DNA of 64,000 nt from Aphelenchoides besseyi (lineage: Eukaryota; Nematoda; Chromadorea; Rhabditida; Aphelenchoididae). This document shows, piece by piece, positions 43,521 through 53,952 of the stretch. A model generated the notes under the pieces. That model was not told the DNA's origin and made no database searches. It saw only the letters and a list, made by a program, of their open reading frames with translations. The stretch is from NCBI GenBank assembly GCA_024699855.1, contig JAMPIQ010000002.1, positions 186,001-250,000 of the forward strand, given 5' to 3'. The stretch's first letter is position 1, and each line of letters starts with the position of its first letter. The position numbers and the translations under genes are program-made.

Positions 43521-45820
43521 TTAGACGACGTTGTACATAGATTGCGGCTTCTGTTTCTCAACGGCCGTTTTCTCTGCAACAAAGAGATTACACGTGAATA
43601 CACAGCTGAGAACTTACTGTCCACTCCATTGGCAATGAACAGCGTTAAGTACCAATTCAACGTCGGAATCAACTCTTCAACCAGCTCGTCCAAAGACATG
43701 TAAAGATTCGTTTCAACCAAAAAAGTTACGGCCATGTCTTTAGCGGTCGATTTCACGAATCCCAAAAGAAAAGCAGTTCGATTGGCATTTCGCGGCGCGT
43801 CGAATCGTGGCAACACTGCGGTGACGAGTGGACTACCGAGCGCTGGTTTCTGAGTCCATTGATCAGAATGAAGACGCAAAAACAGAACCTTGCATTCATC
43901 AGTCGTCTTCCACAAGTTAATCGGCAATTTTCCGTATTCCAATTTCAACTAAACGGCAAGTAAACATTGCGAAAAGGTCAGTTCATCATATGATAGTCGT
44001 AGCAGATAATCGAAGGCTGTTGAATCATCGAGATTGTCAAAATTTGAATAGAAATCAGTTCATCTTCCGATTGGAATGACGAAGAAGGAACATCGCGATC
44101 GAGTACACAAATCGAAGAGTTCAAAGTCGATTCGTTGTTTGATTCCTTTTCTTCGCCAGACTTTGACTCCTTGCCAGAAGTTAATTCCATTTCTTTCGTT
44201 TCATATTCTTCTAAAATACGAACATAAAACAAACAACATCTTTCAACGTGCCATTTCGTTATCCGGTTCGATTTTGATTGAACACATCGAAGATATAAAA
44301 GGCGACAGCTCATAATCGGACTCTTTGCTGTCGAACTGTTCTTTTTTGATCTAAAATAATACTAAAAGAACAACAGAATATGATCTTACCAAGTCTTTTT
44401 CATCTTCGCTGCTCCAAGACAACTCACTTGTTTGATCCTCAAACAGCTCGTATGATTCTGCTTTTGATTCAGGTTGTGACTCATGTCCGTGCCATTCAAT
44501 CATGTGATCTATTGGCAAACATTGAACTTCAAACATTGAAATGCAATAGCCGCAATTGAACTAAAAATGTAGTACATGATTATTCGCGTGAAACTCACCT
44601 CTTTCCTGATTTTTCCATTCGGCAAACGAATTCGTTCACTATTCGAATGTCGATCGCACACGTGTGCGTCCCTAGTGTTTGTTTTTCGTCTTGTAAATGC
44701 AAATTGGACATCTCCAAACGATTCCATCTTCTTCACGCTCTCCGAGATGAGCAAAACGAATATGTTCGGAAACATCCGTCGTTTGCATTTGATCTTTGCT
44801 AACAAAACAACCACTCTGAAAAACAAACTCAAACGAACATCAAAATTGAGTTGTTAGTTCATTCGAATACTCTCGATCTGCGTGTTCCATCTGAGAGTTG
44901 GGATGCTTAGTCATGAGCATCTTTTTCCCGATTCGTTTCTTATTATCTGCTATCCAATTGTCCCAATTTTTGGCACCCGGATGCTCATGCTTGCAGTGCT
45001 CAAAAAGCTCAGCATCCGTGAAGCAGAAAGCCGTACACAACCAACAGAAGAACTGAAATGACGAGAATTAAAACAAGAGTCAAATTCCCATCTCTCACCT
45101 TCGTTTGATGGTATTGCTGCAAATTCATGGTTCTCAAGTTTATTCCCGGATATATGTTCTGCAGATGAGCATCTCAGTCTTTGCATGATCGGCAGCGAAA
45201 CGGACAACGAGGACACACGAAAACACCTCCGCTTATGGACCGCAACTTCCAATGAACGTGCAGATTGTGAGCGAAATAGCTGGTGGAAATCAGCTCGTTA
45301 CAATAGTTGTAGTATAACTGAACGAACAAAAATATCAAGATTTCGAATTTGTTTCTAACATCATTTCTTCGACAACATTCTTCAACGTTCACCACGCTCA
45401 TCGTGAATGAACGATGTGTGTTGTGAAGTGCGAACAACCCAACGTCTTAAATTGAGCTGAAAACACGTGATTAAAGAAATTGATTGCCTTTTCATACTTT
45501 AATGCTTCCTCGATGCTCATTTCTTTGATGCATTTTAACAATTCTGTTTGCTTCGTTAACACCGGAATGTGCCCATTGCAGATGACATTCCCGCTCCTGA
45601 GTTGTTCGAAAACTCACTGGACAAAGCGGACATTTTATCTGAAAACCTCCGAAGTAAACAAAACGATTGTAAGAACGAACCGATCTGATGATCGTCGTCC
45701 GTTTCAGGAGCGAGCGCGGAGACCATCTTCGACGTGCATTTGAAGCAGCTGCACAACCATAATGCATTCGTGGTGGAGCCATCAAGTTGAGGTCATTTGA
45801 CATCAAAAACCGCAACAACA
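43521..45820 (-). CDS. C2H2 zinc-finger-like protein, exon structure only partly resolved
   Basis: Successive minus-strand frames carry C2H2 modules: WLCSCFKC; IKCPLCPVSFRTTQERECHL and QWAH; FFCWLCTAFCFTDAELFEHC and KHEH; HIRFAH and VWRCPICIYKTK; FNCGYC. A Glu/Ser-rich acidic region follows with two sumoylation-type sites (IKKE, IKIEPD), usual in transcription factors. The C-terminal exons encode a compact region (NLWKTTDECKVLFLRLHSD, LGFVKSTAKDMAVTFLVETN, LVEELIPTLNWYLTLFIANG) and end KPQSMYNVV at 43,521. Some introns are clear (44,365-44,390; 45,065-45,100; 43,575-43,618), but other joins leave phase conflicts or stops near 43,960 and 44,660. The locus may hold two genes, or a partly decayed one. 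Confidence 0.6.
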
Positions 45821-46079
45821 ACACCTCGGAGGCAAAAGCGAGCGATCGGTCTCAGTGAGCGCAGTTTGTTGACCTTCGATTTCAATGAACGTGGTAAAGC
45901 TTACAGTCAAATTCCCTAAATGGTTTCAGTTGTTTACTCAACTGATAGACAAATTCGGGACTAGAAACAATATGTTTTTGTTGGTCCGAAAAAATGACAT
46001 TGTTTCAAGACAATGACAATTCGGCATCTCCGCGAGCCATCTCATTCCAACGAATCCAATTCATTTCGCTTTCCAAGCA
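45821..46079. other. Shared upstream region of divergent genes
   Basis: This lies between the zinc-finger-like gene (-) and the first ShKT gene (+) and probably carries both promoters. No specific site was identified. Confidence 0.35.
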
Positions 46080-46516
46080 ATGAAACTGATTACATTAATT
46101 TCATGTCTTCTGTTCTCAGCTCTTGTAGACTCTCAGATGTGTCCACCGGGTCAAATACGTTTGGATTGTGAGCTTAAAGAATCTCCGTTGTAATCTCTTG
46201 GCCTTTAGCGTGCATTGGAATGGAATGTCCGAATACCGACGAAGCGGGACGAGTTTACACGTGTATTAACGACGAGTGTTGTGAGTTCGAAACCACAATT
46301 ACAATCCCATGAATGGACGTTTCAGGCTCTCCCATAGATACGCCGCAACAAGTGAGTACGTGCATCGACAGCGCTACTAATTGTCCACAGTTCATTCAGT
46401 ATTGTAAGTCTCGTAGCTAAGTGAATGATTGCTCTTCGATTGCAGGCAACACACCGATCTACCTCGTTTGTATGCAACAGCATTGCGGCCAAACTTGCGG
46501 ATTCTGTGTCGGTTGA
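46080..46516 (+). CDS. Secreted ShKT-domain protein (copy 1)
   Basis: The ShKT module is a six-cysteine extracellular domain that is very common in nematode secreted proteins. It is named after an anemone peptide, but most members are not toxins. Signal peptide LITLISCLLFSALVDS is followed by MCPPGQIRLD|, ACIGMECPNTDEAGRVYTC|, CSPIDTPQQVSTCIDSATNC, PQFIQY|, and CNTPIYLVCMQQHCGQTCGF with a final Cys, the ShKT signature ending. Four introns of about 40-50 nt interrupt it in good phase. An N-terminal Cys-rich unit of about 30 residues precedes the ShKT unit. The next gene has the same architecture. Confidence 0.88.
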
Positions 46517-46689
46517 TTCCCATCTTTCAATCTTCTTTAGGTGCCATAACCACGTTGTCTAATAAAAACGAATTTGATTGTTTGTGAAAAGCATCCGCCA
46601 TCTAAACAAACATTAATGCTTGTTTCCGGCCGAAATGAGAGGGGTTGATGAACCCAAATTCGCGATTAACATTTAGACTATCCGAGAAC

Positions 46690-47111
46690 ATGAAATGTTT
46701 TTTGTTTTTGATTTCTCTTTTTGTTCATCAAATCTACGCGTTACAATGTCCGAACGGGTTTCGAATTCTAGATAGTAAGTTGTGAATCACATCTTCGAAT
46801 TCATACATTCAGATTGCATCGGGAACGAATGTCCGAACATTCAAGAAGCCGGTCTCGATTTTCAATGTTTCGTTCAGTTCGACACTTGTTGTAAGTTTCT
46901 GCGGTCTTTACTGTCTAATACGAAACTAAGGTGCACGTATCCAACAACCCCAACAGGTTGACCACTGTGTCGACGGAGCGACCAATTGCATTCTTTTCTT
47001 CGGATGTTGTGAGTGTAATTGGCGGAAACTTGTTTTCATTTTTCAGGTCGAACTCGAGCTTATTTCCGGTGTATGCGGGCACACTGTAGACGCACATGCG
47101 GTTTCTGTTAA
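46690..47111 (+). CDS. Secreted ShKT-domain protein (copy 2)
   Basis: This is a tandem paralogue 170 bp downstream of the previous gene, on the same strand. Signal peptide CFLFLISLFVHQIYA, then LQCPNGFRILDN, CIGNECPNIQEAGLDFQC, then ARIQQPQQVDHCVDGATNCI, LFFGC, and FRCMRAHCRRTCGFC with TAA directly after the last Cys. Exon order and intron positions match copy 1. The second half is more basic (MRAHCRRTC), so the two copies have diverged in surface charge. AATAAA follows within about 15 nt of the stop. The short spacing would suit co-transcription, but there is no direct evidence for an operon. Confidence 0.86.
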
Positions 47112-47319
47112 CTAATTTTATCTAATAAAAACTGGAAATGCAGAAAATTGGAATCAAACTAACGCAAAAAGATCTGTTGGAATCAGACTGTGCAATCAGA
47201 GTTAAGTTAATGCAACGAAATAGCTACCGGTAGTGCAAAAAGGAATATGTTAGATACCGGGAATATGTTTCGCTATTGCACAAAGTTTAAAGCCAAAAAG
47301 AAGACCGGAAAGTAGGAAA

Positions 47320-49355
47320 TCAACCGTAGAAATCGAGTTTCGGTTCATTGCAGAAGCTGTCGACGTTGTAGTGATGAACGGAAATGTTCTGATAGCGTCC
47401 ACAACAGTTCGTTGAAGTGCTCGTGTGATTATCGAAATGATGTTGGAATGCTTTGACATAACAAGGAACTTCGAAGTGAGTGCCAGTGATTTCAACTCCG
47501 GCTGAGTAGGTTGCCGCCACTCCACCAATCAGTCCAACGATTACAATGAACGCGCAGACCGCCAGAATTGATTTGCCATTAAATTCAACCATCCTAAAAT
47601 TTCGTTTGTAAAAGGTAATTAGAAGAACCTACTCGCTGAATGAGCATGAATCCTCGTCTCTTCCGGTTTGTAGCGATCTGCGTTCTCGCGCGACCAAAAA
47701 CAAATAGAAAACCGGTGGAAAGATGACACATGTTAACGTGACCTGCAGATTGAAGTTCAACAATTGAACGCAAGTCAAAACAAACCGTAGAGCCACCAAT
47801 CAGATTCAGCACCGGGCCGAAAGAAGGGACCGATTCGGCAGTGAAAATGACGGCGACCATCATTCCTGTTCGTAACAGAACTCGTTTAATGCCAAACTCT
47901 AAAATCCGATTACTACTTCATCTCTGAAGCCTCAGACCTTGAGGAATTCCAAAGAACTCTTCGGCCTCTTGATTCAGTGGATTGAACATTAAACACAAGG
48001 TCAACATGCCTGAAAGCCGGTTGTTGGAGCAATTCATTCTGTAGCTTACAGTGAGCGGCGATCATCATATTCACGGCCTGTTGAATCCAAGCAGTCTAAA
48101 CAGAGTGAATTAAATAGATGAGTTGGAAGACGTACTTGAATCGAATTGATGATTGAATCCCGGAGCGAGTCGCCGTAAGTGACATACGCAATGACAACCA
48201 CTGGAGCGTAGAAGACGCAGATAGCTAAAATAATGTTTTCAGATCACTCGGGAGTTCAAACTCACTAGCAAAAGCCATGATCGATGACTTTGTGAACTCG
48301 GCAGGTTTTCGCATGTCATGTTGAATCGTCGGAAACGTGGAATGACCGCCAAACGTGAAGACCACAGTGCCTAGAGCAGTGAATAGATTCATGAGTTTGA
48401 ATCCCGGTTCTCCTTTGTTTTTCGAGCACTCCAAGAAGTCCATTCCAGCTCCAATGAGAATCAAAACAACAGCGATGGCTGTGGAGCACATTCCGGCCAC
48501 AATCGCCCACCAAAAGTCTTCGGGTGACTTGAGAAAGGTGATAGGAAGCAAAATGACCCCAACAATCAAAATCACAATGCAAACGTCCGGACCGTGTGAT
48601 GTAAAATTGGCAATGAAGTCGTGAATGTTCTTAGAAGCCAATAGGAAGAAAACAACGCAAATTCCAAATTGAGTTACATCCAAACAAATTGATACGATTG
48701 ATCTAGACGAATGACTTTGATTAGAGAAGGAGCAACCAACTTCATTTTAGGTCCCAACGCTCGAGCTCCAATTTCAGCATACGGTTGCCGACAATGAGAT
48801 CGATACTCGGGCCACAGACGCAACAGAACGAGCCACGAACGACCCAACAAAATGGCCGAGGTTGTAGCCACAAATGCCATAACACCGCAAACAATGAGTC
48901 CAACAATGAAACCGCATTGTTGAACGGCTGTTGGCAACGCTACAATTCCGCCTGAAATCGTCGAAGATTGCAAGTTTGTGGACTTCAAACTCAACTCCCG
49001 CCATGTCACCGACCAAAAACAGTCCCGAAACAAACCAGTTCATTCCGTGCGACTTCACGAACTCGCCGTTGATCATTCTACCGTCGATTTCTTCTGTCGA
49101 GGAAGACGAAGAAGTTCCGATTTCTTCGTTGGCGTCCACCGTAGACGTAGGCTTTTTCTCGTAGGACCATGGTGTCAAGTTCGGATCGCTAAAATTCGAT
49201 TTTTGACGTAAGACCACGTACTCGACTCTCATTCTCTGAGCACAATCTGCGCTCCAAAAGAGCCCAAATGGTTTTCTTTTTGTTCTCAAAAGCCACACGT
49301 GATGAAACCCCAAAACTTACAATTCAGTGTCCGTAATCCGCCGTTTGCTGGTCAT
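47320..49355 (-). CDS. Amino-acid transporter (Aa_trans; SLC32/36/38-like)
   Basis: Members of this family move amino acids across plasma or organelle membranes with protons or sodium. The start is ATG 49355 (MTSKRRITDTEL), then an acidic Ser-rich N-terminal tail (GTSSSSSTEEIDGRM). About ten helices follow: MNWFVSGLFLVGDMAGGGIV in TM1 (the family's Gly-rich break) with ALPTAVQQCGF next, CGVMAFVATTSAILLGRSW, FGICVVFFLLASKNI, LILIGAGMDFLE, TVVFTFGGHSTFPTIQHDMR (hallmark), AICVFYAPVVVIAYVTYGDS, NMMIAAHCMLTLCLMFNPL, VAVIFTAESVPSFGPVLNLI, GGSTVTLTCVIFPPVFYLF, and a last membrane segment FIVIVGLIGGVAATYSAGVE. Introns are short and GT-AG. The TM1 exon junction is the only uncertain phase. Substrate unknown. 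Confidence 0.9.
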
Positions 49356-52300
49356 TGTTGCTGAAAAAAGAACGTTAAGACTGAAAGTCACGTTGGAAAA
49401 GAACATGAGACGAAACGGAAGACATTCGACAGTGCAAATGGCAATTTGAGTTTGTTTGTTTAGCTTCCAGCATTCGAAGACGAATCTAATAATCGAGACG
49501 ACGAGCATAAAGCTCTTTTGTCTTTCTTCACGTCCTTTGGATCAACTTTGGTTTCAGAAGCGGTCTTCTGAACGTAGCGGAAGTTGCAGAAAACGGAAGG
49601 CGGAGGCCTATTCCGGATTCTTTTTTTTGAAGCCGCCGATCCTCATGAGCACAAAGAATCATCGTCTGTCGGTCGATTTTCGACCTCGTAGTCGACTTTC
49701 ACGCCGGATTTCAAGTGCTACAAATCGAAAACCCTGTGGACCGTCGGATGCACTCGACTGCCGTTAAGCTCTTCGGGGCGTAAAATTCGATCCAAAAGTT
49801 TTTTGTTGCGAATCACGAGAAAAATCCAAAAAAAGTGATTTTTGTTTGCGCAAAATCTGAAACCTCAAACGAAACTTCCGAAGTGCAAACACGAAACCCA
49901 CTCTCCTTCCTTTTGAGTCTTCAGAGCAAAATTCTGATTAAAAGGCGCTGGAGATGACGAGAAGGTGGGCGGAGTCGGGACGCAAGAACGATCGTAACGA
50001 CGTTGTTAATAAAATTTCTACGCTAATAAGCAAAACAAACATTGCGCAGAAATGATTTTCGATCGGTCGGCTTCATGTCGATCAAAATCCAACGTACAAA
50101 TCGCGCCGAAGCGGAAACGTCCATCAGAAGATTCGCGGCCAAATCGCGATCAGAATCACGAGATTTTGTTGTTTTTTGGTTGTAAAGCGTGAAGCCCGTG
50201 GACGAATTGGTGCGTTGGCGCTAAGTTTAAAATCGACGAGATCGAAAAACGGTACGCAAACCGGCGTCCTAATGGATCAGCAAAAAAGACGACGGAATGA
50301 CCGCGATCAAAACACTCGATTCTCGGAGCGCAAAGAACAGAAAAAGACGCGCGGCGCAACCTCAGGTCACGTGCGCGAACGTCCACTGACTCTCTCGGCT
50401 GCGCGTTCCAACGTTTTTTGATGCGACATCAAGAATCGCCCTAATGAGCCAAAACAGAGATCTTTCTAGTTTCCCGGCTCCCTTGTTGACCGCAACGAAC
50501 GTACTTGCGCAACGCCAAAGAAACGACCGTGGACGTCCAAAAAATGAGCGCGATTCCGAATTTGACTGCGACAAAAAAGCTCATTTGTGAAAACAAGACG
50601 GGAAATGACACGGAAACTAATTAAACAACGTCGTTCAAATTCCAAAAAATACTGAAAGTTGTGCACTTTCAACGTTGAGATCGAACGTCTTGATTTCGTC
50701 TAATGGACGTCTTCGTTCAAAACGTGGAATTTGGCGAAGACGAACGAAACGGCGAATCGAAATCACCGTAACGAATCAAGCGCTTTTTATAGCAGCTTCA
50801 TTGCGTGAATCAAACTGGGAGCCGAAAATAACGTGGGAGTTTACGTCAAGAATCCGAAATGTTGCGAATGGGCGATTAGTCAACACGCTCATTTGTCGGC
50901 AGCGAAAGTTTGATTCACGACGTTTCGAACCAAAAAGTTGTTTTTTGCGTGTCCCAGAAAGAAGTTTGCGTTTCGGATTCCGTCACGCAAAAACAAGAGA
51001 AACCCGGGAGTTGCAAAATCGTTTGAGCACAACATTTAATCCCGTTTGCTCGGTCGACTCGCGTTGGAGCGGTGCAGCAACTCACTTTTGTGATTCCACC
51101 GCTCACACACGTTTTTCGATCAGGCGGATTTAGCGACGATAAGCAACAAAAATCGAAACTTTTTTGGCGTCGACTGAAATTCACGTGTAAACGCCCCCAA
51201 AAAACTTCTCAAGTTTCCTCGCCCCAACAACCCAATGGTAATGGAGATCGAATTCCCCGGGAGTTCAAACGCACCGCCGATTTTGGCTCATAAATTTCGA
51301 CGCTCATTAGCGACGCGAAGCGCGACTGGAAAACGTGATGCAACCAAAATCATCAGAAGTTGCGTGTCCAACAAAACAACTAATCCCCGAATTGTCATCA
51401 AATTAACCAAAAAATCTTTTTGTTGGCGTCCGAACCCCTCTCTCGCTTCCGAATTTTTATCAGTTCGGGACGCACAGCTTTCCGATCCGACGTTTCGTTG
51501 GAAACACGTGGAAATCGCAGACGTCGCGAAATCACTTATTAGTTTTCTGCACAATTTTCTCTTCGATCGACGGGAATCCGGTGGCCGTTTGGCTGACGGT
51601 CAATTCCCAACGAAACGTATCGGTCGAAAACGTTGGCCGCGTACTTTGATCGACGTTCGCGGAAGAACCGCAAGATCACGCAATTCGCTTCCTTCTGATA
51701 AGCATTCTGTTGGAACTAGAAGCCGCGTAGGTAAAAACAAAAGTTTGTTGTCTATGCTTTGATATCAATCGATCAGAAGGTGAACAGATGAACTCGGTGA
51801 TGTCAAGAACATAACATTCAACTGATCATCTTCAAAGACGCGTAACGAGAAGTTGAATGCTCATCCTCGAGGATCTTGAACAAACTTCTGATTAAAATCT
51901 TCCTCGCCTTCCTGAATAACCAGTTTCTATTCCAAATGACCAAGGAGTCAGATAAAAGAGATTGTTCATCCGATTGATTTGAACTGAATGATCCAGAACT
52001 TTTATTATGAAACGGAGCAAACAATAACAATAAGAAGAATTCGATACTTCGACTCATCGCTTTGTTGACCTGAAAACGAACTTTTGGTTATTCAACTTAA
52101 AGAGCATTGCACGTGCACACGTTTCTATTGTCAAGCATTGATAGAGCGGATGAGTGTGTGAGACAAGGAATTGCTAACACTGAACTCAGCAACAAATATT
52201 CCCAATACAACAACCTATTCAACGGCTTCTTTCCTTGTTTAGTTTCCAACTGATGAGTTGATTTCAATTACAGTTGTGCTGGGAACTGAACAAAGAAGTC

Positions 52301-52523
52301 GTGAACAGACAACAAAGTTGATGTTAACACATTCACCGCTTAATTAACGATCTTAACTGAGCTCTCAACATCTTTAACACGAAACTACTTGTCGAACAAG
52401 GATGTCCATTCGCTTTTCCCCAATCCATTGGCCGCAAACCAATCGATTCGACACAAAACGGGTAGCCCCACTTGAGACTTCGATATTCGTCTAATCCATA
52501 GTCAAAAGCACAATCAGCATATA
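49356..52523. other. No gene supported; long overlapping frames on both strands
   Basis: From about 49,500 to 51,770 the sequence is richer in CG dinucleotides, and frames of 100-175 codons are open on both strands. The translations are Arg/Ser-rich with no motif, start context or splice structure, so I treat them as composition effects. A_n and T_n runs recur at roughly 10-bp spacing around 49,790-49,860, which recalls periodic A/T clusters of nematode non-coding DNA. Confidence 0.4.
51818..52057 (-). CDS. Possible small secreted peptide precursor
   Basis: A 79-codon frame opens with a signal-like segment (MSRSIEFFLLLLFAPFHNKS), then a Ser-rich region, and ends in a basic part (FRKARKILIRSLFKILEDEH). 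There is no Cys and no amidation site (GKR). It is too short and unsupported to be more than a candidate. Confidence 0.3.
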   Translation of the reverse strand: MSRSIEFFLLLLFAPFHNKSSGSFSSNQSDEQSLLSDSLVIWNRNWLFRKARKILIRSLFKILEDEHSTSRYASLKMIS

Positions 52524-52590
52524 CAGGGTGGTTAAAAATGAACTCCCACTTTTTTTTTCCGAAAAAAAAATTTTTGAAATGAAAAATCGG
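52524..52590. repeat. Left terminal inverted repeat of the mariner element
   Basis: Begins CAGGGTGGTTAAAAATG and includes GAACTCCCACT, a T-run, an A-run and GAAATGAAAAATCGG. It is matched inverted at 53,845-53,905. Confidence 0.85.
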
Positions 52591-52633
52591 TCTGTTTTCA
52601 TTTCGAGATCACAATTTATTAACAGTAATGAGT

Positions 52634-53811
52634 TCATCGGATTTCCACTTGTCCCCCTTGTCGATCCAGGCAGGTTTGAAGTCGCCGATGATAGTTGGCC
52701 ATGACTCGTTCGCGTATTGGTCGATCTTGTCTTAATTGGTCGGCGACTTCAACAATTGCCGTCCTCAACTCGTCGAGCGTTCTGGGACGCTGATCCGTGT
52801 TGAATATTCGGCCTTTCATGTAACCCCAAAGCCAGAAATCACATGGTGTGAGATCTGGAGATCGAGGTGGCCAAGCCGCGGGTGATGGATGGGCACGGGT
52901 TCCTCTTCCAATCCACCGCCCCGGGAATTCACGATCGAGCAAAGTCAGAACGTTGTTCCCAATATGACACGGGGCGCCATCTTGTTGGAACAAGATGTTG
53001 TGGAAATTGGGCCAACCGCTAAGGGTTGGCAGGATCTCGTTCACCAGGATTTGTTCCAACCCCTGGGAGTTGATTCCCCGTTGACCGGCTGATGGTTCCC
53101 AAAAAATTGGGCCAATCATGCCTTCAATGCCAACGCCCATCCACCCCGTCACTTTCGGGGAGGGAAAACGACAGGTATCGAACCAATGCGGGTTGGAATC
53201 TGCCCACATGATCCAATCGTGCCGATTCACACCCCCATCCAAATGAAAGTGGGCTTCATCGGTGAATAACAAGTTATTCAACCGATCCGGATCAGCCGCC
53301 AGACGCATCAACTCGTCTCGGGCAAAGTTCATTCGCGTGGCGGGATCTGGAGCGTCGAGAGCGTGTGCCATCTGAAGATGGTAGGGACGCATCTTCAGGT
53401 CTTCTTTGAGGATAAGCTGGAGTGTGCTTCGTGACATCTGAGTGGTTGGCTCGTCTTCTCCATCACCACTGGGTCCAATAACGAACGGATTGCGCCTCGT
53501 TGAAAGATGAGGGTTGGCCGCGAACGCTTCTCGAACATCTTCAATTGCTTCTGCGTTTCGAACACGCCTAAAGGGCAATGAAAAAAAAGCAAAACTCGAA
53601 CTCACTTGGACTTGTGCATACCGCGCTCGCCGTGCACTGAACCAGTGGCGTAGAAGTTTTCCACCCATTTTTGGATGGTTTTGCGATCGGGGTTACGAGC
53701 ATCATCATCTCCGGCATCACGACGAATTCGTTTGACAAACTTGACGTAACAGTACGCCTCCTCAATGAACACACCAACAAACTTCGCTTTTTCTTGAGCA
53801 CTGTAGCCCAT
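52634..53811 (-). CDS. Mariner-type transposase (IS630/Tc1/mariner superfamily)
   Basis: The enzyme cuts and pastes the element at TA. Exon 1 (53,606-53,811) encodes MGYSAQEKAKFVGVFIEEAY and a helix-turn-helix region ending WVENFYATGSVHGERGMHKS. A 38-nt intron (53,568-53,605) leads to exon 2 (52,634-53,567), with a second DNA-binding region (LSTRRNPFVIGP...LQLILKEDLKM) and the catalytic core: LLFTDEAHFHLDG (first Asp), NILFQQDGAPCHIGNN (second Asp), and AWPPRSPDLTPCDFWLWGYM (third acidic). By my count about 46 residues separate the second Asp from the Asp of PCD, because of a short insert around RGTRAHPSPAA. Close relatives of this PPRSPDLTP.DFFLWG type, as I recall them, have about 41. The protein is about 380 residues and intact. 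Confidence 0.92.
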
Positions 53812-53844
53812 AACGATTTAACAAAACTAACCGATTTTTCCAAT

Positions 53845-53905
53845 TTTTCATTTCAAAAATTTTTTTTTCGGGAAAAAAAATGGGAGTTCATTTTTAACCA
53901 CCCTG
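53845..53905. repeat. Right terminal inverted repeat of the mariner element
   Basis: This is the inverted copy of 52,524-52,590 and ends ...TTTTTAACCACCCTG before the TA duplication. Confidence 0.85.
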
Positions 53906-53915
53906 TAGTACATGA

Positions 53916-53952
53916 ATTTGCATCCTAGGAATTTGCATTCAGAAATTTGCAT
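53916..53952. promoter_or_regulatory. Three spaced octamer motifs ATTTGCAT
   Basis: ATTTGCAT (reverse complement ATGCAAAT, the POU octamer) occurs at 53,916-53,923, 53,931-53,938 and 53,945-53,952, at 15- and 14-bp intervals, directly beside the transposon end. POU homeodomain factors bind this sequence. A decayed short tandem repeat would look the same. Confidence 0.4.

Larger units (their letters stand above)
52524..53905 (-). mobile_element. Complete mariner-type transposon (1,382 bp) with TA duplication
   Basis: Both ends read CAGGGTGGTTAAAAATGAAC inward, and the inverted repeats continue for about 60 bp with only small differences in the T-run (left 52,524-52,590; right 53,845-53,905). 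TA is duplicated at 52,522-52,523 and 53,906-53,907, the mariner target. One transposase gene with a 38-nt intron occupies the inside on the minus strand, with no stop or frameshift. The near-identical ends and open transposase suggest a young copy. Confidence 0.93.

Noticed and set aside
50675..51133. 152-codon open frame on the plus strand
   Set aside because: Same reasons; an 89-codon frame opposes it and no domain is visible.
51235..51762. 175-codon open frame on the plus strand
   Set aside because: Arg/Ser/Lys-rich with no motif or splice structure, and overlapped by long open frames on the other strand. Composition explains it.
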